DNA from: Nocardioides pocheonensis
GTDB lineage: Bacteria > Actinomycetota > Actinomycetes > Propionibacteriales > Nocardioidaceae
DNA length: 64,000 nt
Direction: 5' to 3'
Assembly: GCF_003725535.1 (NCBI RefSeq)
Contig: NZ_RJSF01000040.1
Location: 107,797-171,796 of the forward strand
Shown: in pieces, positions 10,240 through 18,457 of the stretch
Numbering within the stretch: position 1 is the stretch's first letter
Layout: each line of letters opens with the position of its first letter
Notes under the pieces: generated by a model
Database searches by the model: none
What the model was told of the DNA's origin: nothing
Seen by the model: only the letters and a program-made list of their open reading frames with translations
Translations under genes and position numbers: made by a program

Positions 10240-10668
10240 CTACTTCACCTCGAGCTGCACGACCTGCTTGCCGAGCTGCTCGATCTCGACCTCGATCACG
10301 CCGGGCTGGTCGATCGAGATCTGCACGACGGACTTGCCGGCGGGGTACTCGATCGCCTTGGCGGGGGTGCTGTGCACGTGCAGCTCGCCGTCGGTGTCGG
10401 CGTCGATCTGGAACACCACCGGCTGGTCCCGCTTCACCGAGACGCGCGTGCCGCTCGGGGAGACGGTGTCGCCCTTGACGGTCACGGCGATCACCTTGGC
10501 GTCGGCGGGTGGTGTCGCCGTCGCCTGGGCCGCCGGCGTCGCGGACAGTGACTCGTCCGCGGACGTGGGCTTCGCGGTGCCGCCGCTGCCGCCGCACCCG
10601 GCGAGCAGCACGATCAGCACGGTGAGCAGGGCTGCAGCCGCCTGCGCACGTCGCGAGCGAGACTCCAT
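10240..10668 (-). CDS. Cupredoxin-like lipoprotein
   Basis: A 142-residue protein with a lipobox L-A-G-C (C25), then a Gly/Ser/Thr-rich spacer and a beta-sandwich domain (about 58-142: KVIAVTVKGDTVSPSGTRVS ... QPGVIEVEIEQLGKQVVQLE). This resembles EfeO/cupredoxin-type domains. Potential metal ligands are H97 and H99 (ELHVHS); no cysteine or methionine ligand is evident, so type-1 copper binding is uncertain. GGAGGAAGC precedes ATG 10666-10668, a very good ribosome site. It is first in a two-gene operon with the membrane protein and is divergent from the WS/DGAT gene. Confidence 0.8.
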   Translation of the reverse strand: MESRSRRAQAAAALLTVLIVLLAGCGGSGGTAKPTSADESLSATPAAQATATPPADAKVIAVTVKGDTVSPSGTRVSVKRDQPVVFQIDADTDGELHVHSTPAKAIEYPAGKSVVQISIDQPGVIEVEIEQLGKQVVQLEVK

Positions 10669-10803
10669 GCTTCCTCCAGCGAGCAAGACGGGCGGCGCTC
10701 GCCACCCGTGCTCTGCCAGAATCCCATGGCGGCGGAGGCGCCCGGGAACCGGGCCCCGTAGGGTCGCCCCACGAGCACGACGACGGGAGAGAGGCCGGCG
10801 ACG

Positions 10804-12228
10804 ATGACTGAGCGGTTGCGGCCGAGCGACCTGGCGCTCCTGGGCCAGGACACCTCGCGCACGCCGATGCACAGCGCGACGCTCGAGATCTTCGACCCGG
10901 CGGAGTCGGGCTTCGACCACGACGCCCTGATGGCGCACATCGAGGACCGGATCACCTTCGTCCCGCGCTACCGCCAGCACCTCCGTCGGGTGCCCGGGCG
11001 GCTGGCGAGCCCGGTCTGGGTCGACGACACCGCCTTCGACCTCGCGTACCACGTACGCCGCTCGGCGCTGCCGCGCCCGGGCAACCTCGACCAGCTGCGC
11101 GAGCTCACCGCGCGGATCATGTCGCGTCGCCTCGACCCGACTCGCCCGCTGTGGGAGATGTACTTCGTCGAGGGCCTCGAGGGTGGACGCGTGGCGCTGC
11201 TCTCGAAGTCCCACCAGATCCTCGTCGACGGCATCTCCACCGTGGACCTCAACCAGGTGCTGCTCGACGTCGACCCCGGTCCGAGGCAGGTCGTGCCCGA
11301 GGACTGGCGACCGGCGCCCGAGCCGTCCCCGGCCAGCCTGGTGCTCGACGCCCTGGCCGAGAACGCCCGCAACCCCCGGACGCTCCTGACCACGAGCCGC
11401 GGGACCGCCGACGCTGCGCTCCGCACGGCCGGCGACCTCGCCGGCAGGCTGGGCTCGGTGGCCGGCGCCCTCTCGAACCGGCGGGCCACCCCCGACAGCC
11501 CGTTCAACTTCGACCCGTCGGAGCAGCGCCGGGTCGTGCTCGTGCGCACGGCGCTCAAGTCCTACCGGCGGGTGAAGCGGGTCCATGGCGGGACGGTCAA
11601 CGACGTGATCCTCTCCACGCTCACCGGCGCGATCCGGGCCTGGCTGATGACCCGCGGCGAGCCGGTCGGCACCGGCCGCAAGATCAAGGCGCTCGTCCCG
11701 ATGAGCGTGATCGACGACGAGCTCGAGCCGACCTCGCTGGGCTCGCAGGTGATCGGTCACCGGCTCAGCCTGCCGATCGGCGAGTCCTCGCCGGTGGTGC
11801 GGCTCCACCAGGTCTCCTACGCGCTGCGGGCGCACAGCGAGACCGGACGCGCGGTGGCGGCCGACCGGATCGCCGGCGTGGCCGGTTTCGCCCCGACCAC
11901 CTTCCACGCGCTCGGTGCGCGCGTGGCCGCGGAGGAGGCGCAGGGGGTGAACGTCGTCATCACCAACGTGCCCGGCCCGCAGTTCCCGATGTACCTCGCC
12001 GGGGCGGAGATGGTCGAGACCTACCCCGTGCCGCCGCTCCAGCCGGGCTTCGGCGTGGCGATCGGCGTCACGTCGTACGACGGCGGGGTCTACTACGGCA
12101 TCACCGCCGACCGTGACGCACTGCCGGACATCGACGTGTTCGGCCAGTGTGTGCGCGAGGCCCTCGACGAGCTGGTCGACAGCGCCAGCGACTCGCGGCC
12201 GCGGGCGCCCCGGGGTCGCAAGAAGTGA
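10804..12228 (+). CDS. WS/DGAT-family acyltransferase (wax ester / triacylglycerol synthase)
   Basis: A 474-residue protein with full family layout: N-terminal LRPSDLALLGQDTSRTPMH, the acyltransferase core, and a C-terminal domain with TLSTLTGAIRAWL-type and NVPGPQFPMYLAGAE (N-V-P-G-P) signatures. These enzymes esterify acyl-CoA to diacylglycerol or fatty alcohol at the inner membrane for storage lipid. The catalytic HHxxxDG motif reads HQILVDG (H137, Q138, D142, G143; bases 11212-11232): the second, catalytic histidine is glutamine. It may therefore be inactive or mechanistically altered. GGGAGAGAGG lies upstream of ATG 10804. Its stop overlaps the next gene's GTG. Confidence 0.88.
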   Translation: MTERLRPSDLALLGQDTSRTPMHSATLEIFDPAESGFDHDALMAHIEDRITFVPRYRQHLRRVPGRLASPVWVDDTAFDLAYHVRRSALPRPGNLDQLRELTARIMSRRLDPTRPLWEMYFVEGLEGGRVALLSKSHQILVDGISTVDLNQVLLDVDPGPRQVVPEDWRPAPEPSPASLVLDALAENARNPRTLLTTSRGTADAALRTAGDLAGRLGSVAGALSNRRATPDSPFNFDPSEQRRVVLVRTALKSYRRVKRVHGGTVNDVILSTLTGAIRAWLMTRGEPVGTGRKIKALVPMSVIDDELEPTSLGSQVIGHRLSLPIGESSPVVRLHQVSYALRAHSETGRAVAADRIAGVAGFAPTTFHALGARVAAEEAQGVNVVITNVPGPQFPMYLAGAEMVETYPVPPLQPGFGVAIGVTSYDGGVYYGITADRDALPDIDVFGQCVREALDELVDSASDSRPRAPRGRKK

Positions 12229-12560
12229 GGGTCTACGTCCCCGCCTCGCTCACGGCGCTGGCCGAGCTCGCCGCCCGTGGTGAGCTCCCTGCCTCGACGG
12301 ACCGCTTCGTCGCGGCCGACGAGTCCGAAGAGGCCGAGTACGACGCGTTGACCGAGGCCGCCGCCGCGTCGGCGGCCCAGCTCGGCGGCGCCGGCCGGCG
12401 TGTGGTCGTCGTCGCCGAGCTGCCCGATCCCGACGGCCCGGTGCCCGTCACGCTGGTCGAGGCCGTGCACGCCGACACCGACGACGTCGACGCCACGGCG
12501 CTCGACCTGCCCGACCTCGCCTGGTACGCCGTGCAGGAGATCCCCGACCTGCTGGGGTGA
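12225..12560 (+). CDS. DUF6912-like small protein
   Basis: A 111-residue acidic protein starting VRVYVPASLTALAELAARGE, then an Asp/Glu/Ala-rich centre (about 28-50) and a strand-rich end (RRVVVVAELPDPDGPVPVTL ... DLPDLAWYAVQEIPDLL). This matches my memory of a family in Nocardioidaceae named DUF6912, function unknown. GTG 12225 overlaps the acyltransferase stop by 4 bp (GTGA), so the two are co-translated. No signal peptide or membrane helix. Confidence 0.7.
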   Translation: MRVYVPASLTALAELAARGELPASTDRFVAADESEEAEYDALTEAAAASAAQLGGAGRRVVVVAELPDPDGPVPVTLVEAVHADTDDVDATALDLPDLAWYAVQEIPDLLG

Positions 12561-12727
12561 GTGGGCAGGGCGGGCCCACACGATGCGCGTGGGAGCCCGA
12601 GAGGGGAGACCCCGAGTCTCGCGTCGTGGCTCCGGCCAAGGGTCAGAGGCGCGCGCAAATGCGCGAGAACGGCGGCACGAACGAACGGCTCCCTCGGATA
12701 CCGCCGCGCTCCTCTACGTTGTGCCGT

Positions 12728-13063
12728 GTGCGCGATGCGTTGAATCGACTGATACCCGGTGTCATCTTCGGCGGCGCCGGCGTCGCACTCATCTGGTACG
12801 TGGCGAGTTCCTGCTTGCAGTGGAAGCGCACCGGATCAATGCGCGTGAGCGTCAGCCTGAGCTGGTCACCTCTCGGGGAGTGGGCGCCGCTCGCTCGGTT
12901 GTTCAGGTCGGCGCTCAGTCAACGCGACGAACCCGCAAAGAGCCGCGAGCTTCGCAGCGCCTCGGCCGTCATCTCGTTCCTCGGCGTGTGTGTGGTGGTT
13001 GCGACGGTCCTGCTGATCGTCGGATATCACTACCTGCGCTTTGGCCACGGCTTCGGAAACTGA
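12728..13063 (+). CDS. Small two-helix membrane protein, unknown
   Basis: A 111-residue candidate from GTG 12728 (VRDALNRLIPGVIFGGAGVA) with two membrane segments, about residues 8-30 and 78-101 (ISFLGVCVVVATVLLIVGYH). Between them is a basic, Ser-rich loop. It is not recognised. No good ribosome site is visible, and the frame stays open upstream to 12557, so the start is uncertain. Codon use is less GC-biased than its neighbours, suggesting a lineage-specific gene. The 167 bp before it (12561-12727) show nothing else. Confidence 0.45.
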   Translation: MRDALNRLIPGVIFGGAGVALIWYVASSCLQWKRTGSMRVSVSLSWSPLGEWAPLARLFRSALSQRDEPAKSRELRSASAVISFLGVCVVVATVLLIVGYHYLRFGHGFGN

Positions 13064-13350
13064 GATGTGAGGAGCTGTTCCGACTTCGTGGCCTGGACGG
13101 AGGATTCAGCGAGCTCTCTCGCTCCCGGCGCGAATCCGCCCGCTGCCCCGGGGCCAGCGCCAGCCCTGTGCACAATAGAACATACAGACGGTTGTGTGCT
13201 ATGCTGGTCTCAGCTCGTTCGGCCGAGGTGCTCCGTGATCGGTAGCGAAGGTCGAGGGAGCGAGCCTCGCGAAGCGGTGACGTGATAGCACCAGACGTGG
13301 TGCCTCCGGCGAGACGACTGGCCTGACGACCTGTCGACCCGGAGCGAGCG
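13064..13350 (+). promoter_or_regulatory. Leader/promoter of the HNH gene with degenerate SOS-box-like half site
   Basis: A non-coding stretch of 287 bp. TATGCT at 13200-13205 is a plausible -10, implying a leader of about 140 nt. Just upstream, GAACATACAGAC (13178-13189) keeps one half of the actinobacterial LexA box (GAAC-N4-GTTC) but not the other. LexA boxes are known before some mycobacterial 13E12/HNH genes, so this may be a decayed site. No other gene is visible. Confidence 0.35.
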
Positions 13351-14622
13351 ATGACCGCACTTCCCGTGCCACGGCACCCGATCCTCGGGTGCCTCGCGGA
13401 CATCGGCCGTGCGCTCGACGACGTCGCCGGCGCCCAGCCGCTCTACCTGTCGACGGCGGAGAAGGCGGCAGCCCTCCGCGAGCTCGCGGTGCTGGAAGCC
13501 AGGATGGCCGGCCTGCGCCTGCGTGTGATGGCGGCAGCGGGCGACGTGGCCGAAGCCGAGGGCGCACGGGACGTCGCGGCCTGGTGGTCCCACCACACCC
13601 TGGCCGAGCCCGAGACCGCGCGCGCGGATGCCCGGCTGGCCGCCAGCCTCGACGGTCCTCGCCCGCAGGTCGCGCAAGCGCTCGCAGCGGGCCGTTGCTC
13701 GGTCGCGCAGGCGCAGGTGATCGTGCGCTGCCTCGACGAGCTGCCCGACCGGGTCGGGGCCGACGTCGTCGAGCGCGCAGAGGCCACCCTGGTCGGGTAC
13801 GCCGAGCACTTCCGTCCCATCCAGCTGCGGCGGCTCGGGCGGCACATCCTCGAGGTGGTTGCCCCGGAGGTCGCCGAGGCCGAGGAAGCCCGGCGGTGGG
13901 CATCCGAGGAGCGGCACGCCCGCGAGAAGACCCGGATCAGCCTGCGAACCCTGGGGGACGGCACCTCCCGGCTCACCGGTCGCCTGCCGGATGCGGCGGC
14001 GAGCCGGCTCAAGACCTACCTGGAGGCGTTCACCTCGCCCCGGGTTTCGGCAGGCTCAACCACCGCGAGCGCCCAGCGCTCTCTTGCCCCGGTCGACCGG
14101 GTGCCCTACCCGCGCCGCCTGGGTCAGGCCTTCTGCGCGCTGCTGGAGCATCTGGACCCGGCGACGCTGCCGCACCACGGTGGGGATGCGACCACGGTGA
14201 TCGTGACGGTCGGGCTCGACCAGCTCCGCGCCGAACTAGCGACCGCCGGCATCCTGGGCGGAGCGGACGAGACGGTCCTCAGCGCCGGCGAGCTCCGCCG
14301 CCTCGCGTGCAACGCCCACGTGATCCCGGCCGTGCTCGGCGGGAAGTCCGAGGTGCTCGACCTCGGCCGTGCCCAGCGGCTCTTCAGCGCAGCGCAGCGC
14401 AGGGCGATGCGACTGCGCGACCAGGAGTGTCGCGCCGAGGGGTGCAGGGTTCCCGCGACCTGGTGCGAGGCCCACCACGTCAGACCGTGGGCACGGGGCG
14501 GTCGCACCGACGTGGCCGACGGCGTGCTGCTCTGCAGCCACCACCATCACCGCGCCCACGACGACCGGTACGCCGCCGACCGCCTCCCCAACGGCGACGT
14601 CCGGTTCCGTCGACGCACGTGA
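13351..14622 (+). CDS. DUF222 / 13E12-family HNH endonuclease
   Basis: A 423-residue protein: N-terminal DUF222 helical region (about 1-250) and C-terminal HNH nuclease (about 355-410) with C-R-A-E-G-C, AHHVRPWARGGRTDVADGVL, and LCSHHHHRAHDD. Two CxxxxC cysteines and the later LC..HH probably hold structural zinc. This family is abundant, mobile-looking and multi-copy in actinobacteria; its role (recombination, homing or SOS-linked) is unsettled. An internal insertion at 14043-14064 encodes RVSAGSTTAS from a REP-like repeat without breaking the frame. Start ATG 13351 follows GGAGCGAGCG. Confidence 0.88.
   Translation: MTALPVPRHPILGCLADIGRALDDVAGAQPLYLSTAEKAAALRELAVLEARMAGLRLRVMAAAGDVAEAEGARDVAAWWSHHTLAEPETARADARLAASLDGPRPQVAQALAAGRCSVAQAQVIVRCLDELPDRVGADVVERAEATLVGYAEHFRPIQLRRLGRHILEVVAPEVAEAEEARRWASEERHAREKTRISLRTLGDGTSRLTGRLPDAAASRLKTYLEAFTSPRVSAGSTTASAQRSLAPVDRVPYPRRLGQAFCALLEHLDPATLPHHGGDATTVIVTVGLDQLRAELATAGILGGADETVLSAGELRRLACNAHVIPAVLGGKSEVLDLGRAQRLFSAAQRRAMRLRDQECRAEGCRVPATWCEAHHVRPWARGGRTDVADGVLLCSHHHHRAHDDRYAADRLPNGDVRFRRRT
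14043..14064. repeat. REP-like 22-bp repeat inside the HNH coding sequence
   Basis: GGTTTCGGCAGGCTCAACCA and the next two bases form an imperfect palindrome (GGTT...AACC ends). It is related to the GGTGGTTGAG / CCGAAACC ends in the element at 4634-4780. This kind of sequence is usually intergenic in Nocardioidaceae; here it is translated in frame between the DUF222 and HNH parts. Confidence 0.6.
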
Positions 14623-14644
14623 CGGCGGACTCGATGCGCGCGGA

Positions 14645-14657
14645 GTTGTCTGACAAC
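14645..14657. promoter_or_regulatory. Perfect palindrome GTTGTCTGACAAC in the pruA promoter
   Basis: A 13-bp perfect palindrome ending 9 bp before the pruA ATG. It overlaps the probable -10 box (CAACAT, 7 bp before ATG 14667). Its shape fits a GntR/FadR-type operator, so a repressor bound here would block pruA directly. No such regulator gene lies in the window. Confidence 0.6.
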
Positions 14658-14666
14658 ATCGCAGCC

Positions 14667-16295
<1,629 letters not shown>

Positions 16296-16321
16296 CGGCC
16301 GGGGCTTGCGACAATGAGCCC

Positions 16322-16465
16322 GTGATCCCCGTGATGCCCGAGCACATGGGCCGGCTGCACCCCTACGAGCAGCTCATCGTGCTCGTGCTCGCGTTCGGCC
16401 CGCTGCTGCTGCTCGCCGTCACGATCCGGATCGCGCGGAAGCGCGCGGACCACGAGCCGGACTGA
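16322..16465 (+). CDS. Small single-pass membrane protein
   Basis: A 47-residue protein with one membrane helix (about residues 19-38: LIVLVLAFGPLLLLAVTIRI) and a basic/acidic tail RKRADHEPD. GTG 16322 follows GACAAT by 6 bp, a convincing leaderless -10 arrangement. ATG 16334 is an alternative. Function unknown; it lies just after pruA and convergent to the DUF2505 pair. Confidence 0.6.
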   Translation: MIPVMPEHMGRLHPYEQLIVLVLAFGPLLLLAVTIRIARKRADHEPD

Positions 16466-16480
16466 GCAGGACGCAGCCCG

Positions 16481-16969
16481 CTAGCCCTGCTTCGCCAGCC
16501 ACTCCCGGCCGACGGTGTGCTCGGCGCGCAGCGCCTTGCCGAGCATGTCGGCGATGAGCCCTTCCACCTTGCCGCCGATGAGGGGGAGCCGGACGGTCAC
16601 GGTCATGTCGACCTTCTCGGTCACGCCGCCGGCGTCGGGCACGAGCGTCGCGGTCCCGGTCATCTCTCCGGGCTTGCCCGGCACCGTGACGGTGATCTGG
16701 CCGTGCGAACCGTCGGTCCAGGCTTCCTTCTGCACCATCACGATGTGCTCGCCCACGATCTTCTGGGCGAAGCCCGGGAGCCGGTCGGTGGCGTGCCCCT
16801 GGTCGATGGTGACGTGCACGGTGCCGCCGGTGTCCTCGACGGTGACCGTGCGGTGGGTCACCCGCTGGTAGTCGCAGACCGCCTCGCGGAAGGACTGGTC
16901 ACTGAGCATCCCGAAGACCTGCTCGACGGTCGCGCCGTCGTACCGGAGATCCTGCTGGACCCGCTTCAC
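16481..16969 (-). CDS. DUF2505 protein, copy 2
   Basis: A 162-residue START/SRPBCC-like lipid-binding fold protein (family DUF2505). Typical features are the N-terminal MKRVQQDLRYDGATVEQVFG, the central FAQKIVGEHIVMVQKEAW, and LPLIGGKVEGLIADMLGKAL near the end. It is a tandem paralogue of the next gene. GTG 16967-16969 overlaps that gene's stop (GTGA). Function unknown; the fold suggests binding of a hydrophobic molecule. Confidence 0.85.
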   Translation of the reverse strand: MKRVQQDLRYDGATVEQVFGMLSDQSFREAVCDYQRVTHRTVTVEDTGGTVHVTIDQGHATDRLPGFAQKIVGEHIVMVQKEAWTDGSHGQITVTVPGKPGEMTGTATLVPDAGGVTEKVDMTVTVRLPLIGGKVEGLIADMLGKALRAEHTVGREWLAKQG

Positions 16970-17448
16970 CGGCCCTCACCCGCCAACCAGGCCGCGCCGA
17001 CTGCCTGCTCCTTGTCGAAGCCTTCCTTGGTCAGGTCGACCACGAGCTTCTCCAGCTTGCCGCCGATCAGCGGCACGCTCGCCTTCACCTCGAGGTCGTA
17101 GACCAGCACGCTGCCGGTGCCGTTCTCGGAGAGCGTCGCGGTGCCGTGCACGTGGGTCGGCTTGCCGGGAGTCTCGATCTCGTAGCTGGCCTCCTGGCCG
17201 CGCCAGACCTGCGTGATGATCACGCGGGTCGACTCGCCGACGATCTTCTTGGCGAAGGACGGTACGCCGGCGGTGCGCTGCTCCTCGTCGATGACGACCC
17301 GCACGGTGCCGGCCTCGGTGCCGACCGTCGGGGTCCAGGAGATGACGTCGTTGGCCTTGCCGACCCGGTCCCAGAACAGGGGGTCGCCGATCATGGCGAG
17401 CACGTCGGCGGGCGGCGCGTCGTAGGCGAGTTCGTGGCGCAGTCTCAT
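16966..17448 (-). CDS. DUF2505 protein, copy 1
   Basis: A 160-residue paralogue of its neighbour: LRHELAYDAPPADVLAMIGD, FAKKIVGESTRVIITQVW and VPLIGGKLEKLVVDL align block by block with the other copy. ATG 17448 (MRLRHE) is chosen; ATGs at 17457 and 17460 are also in frame. The 31 bp between this start and the divergent kynA start leave almost no promoter space, so the promoters must overlap. Confidence 0.85.
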   Translation of the reverse strand: MRLRHELAYDAPPADVLAMIGDPLFWDRVGKANDVISWTPTVGTEAGTVRVVIDEEQRTAGVPSFAKKIVGESTRVIITQVWRGQEASYEIETPGKPTHVHGTATLSENGTGSVLVYDLEVKASVPLIGGKLEKLVVDLTKEGFDKEQAVGAAWLAGEGR

Positions 17449-17479
17449 GGGGGTCATCATGCCCGGTACGTTCGGATCC

Positions 17480-18298
17480 ATGAGCGATCCGTCCAGCGAC
17501 ATCCGGTTCGGTGAGCAGGGAGCGCTGCTGACCTACGGCAGCTACCTCCGGCTCGAGCAGCTGCTCGACGCCCAGCACCTCGAGTCCGAGCCGCCTGCCC
17601 ACGACGAGCTGCTGTTCATCACGATCCACCAGGTCTACGAGCTGTGGTTCCAGCAGCTGCTCCACGAGGCGCAGACGGTGCGGGACGCGCTGATGTCCAC
17701 CGACGCGGCGAGCGGGGGCCGCGACCTGTGGTTCGCCCGCCACCTGCTCACCCGGATGCACGTGATCGAGCGTGTGCTCGTGCAGCAGATCGATGTGCTG
17801 GAGACCATGACGCCGCAGGACTTCCTGCAGTTCCGGCAGCGGCTCGCGCCGGCGAGCGGGTTCCAGTCGGTGCAGTTCCGCGAGCTCGAGTTCCTCTCGG
17901 GCGCGAAGGACCCCGGCTACGTGCACCGCTTCAAGGGGCTGAGCGAGCCCGAGAAGGAGCGGCTGGCGCGCCGGCTGGCCGAGCCCACGCTCTGGGACGG
18001 CTTCCTCCACGTGCTCGCCGAGGCCGGCCTCGACACCTCCACCGACGAGGCGATCACCGCGTCGCTGCGGAACGTGGCGCACGACCGCTCGGCGTACGCC
18101 GACATCTGGGGCCTCGCCGAGGGTCTCCTCCAGCACGACGAGCTCGCGTCCGCCTGGCGGGCCCGGCACGTCGTCATGGTCGAGCGGATGATCGGTGCGA
18201 AGACCGGCACCGGCGGGTCGACCGGGGCCGAGTACCTCCGCAGCCGGCTGGACCTGAAGTACTACCCGTTGCTGTGGGGGCTGCGCTCGGCGCTGTGA
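17480..18298 (+). CDS. kynA: Tryptophan 2,3-dioxygenase
   Basis: A 272-residue haem enzyme opening L-tryptophan to N-formylkynurenine. Diagnostic features are LTYGSYLRLEQLL, the substrate-site stretch HDELLFITIHQVYELWFQQL, FRQRLAPASGFQSVQFRELE, and the C-terminal GAKTGTGGSTGAEYLRSRL. ATG 17480 follows TACGTT by 7 bp, a leaderless arrangement that argues against upstream in-frame starts. No kynureninase or formamidase gene is adjacent, so the rest of the pathway must be elsewhere. Confidence 0.96.
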   Translation: MSDPSSDIRFGEQGALLTYGSYLRLEQLLDAQHLESEPPAHDELLFITIHQVYELWFQQLLHEAQTVRDALMSTDAASGGRDLWFARHLLTRMHVIERVLVQQIDVLETMTPQDFLQFRQRLAPASGFQSVQFRELEFLSGAKDPGYVHRFKGLSEPEKERLARRLAEPTLWDGFLHVLAEAGLDTSTDEAITASLRNVAHDRSAYADIWGLAEGLLQHDELASAWRARHVVMVERMIGAKTGTGGSTGAEYLRSRLDLKYYPLLWGLRSAL

Positions 18299-18457
18299 GC
18301 GGCGTCCGTGGCAGGAACCCTCGTCTCGCATCCGAGATCATTCCCGGCGCGTCGCTTGTTGTGAGGCGCCTGTCGGCGGTCCTAGTCTCGAACGGGTGGC
18401 ACCAGCCACGCGGGTGAGACCGCGGGCGTGCCCGCGACGTGACGAAGGTGGGACTGA
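18299..18457. other. Intergenic leader before glutamate dehydrogenase
   Basis: 159 bp without a gene. TAGTCT at about 18382-18387 is a possible -10, giving a leader of about 65 nt. GAAGGTGGGACT before GTG 18458 is the likely ribosome site. No riboswitch-like structure was recognised. Confidence 0.4.

Noticed and set aside
12225..13063. Toxin-antitoxin pair formed by the two small genes
   Set aside because: The first is translationally coupled to the acyltransferase and the second looks like a membrane protein behind a 167-bp gap; neither resembles a known toxin or antitoxin.
13178..13189. Functional LexA box before the HNH gene
   Set aside because: Only one half-site (GAAC) is intact; listed as degenerate, not claimed as functional.
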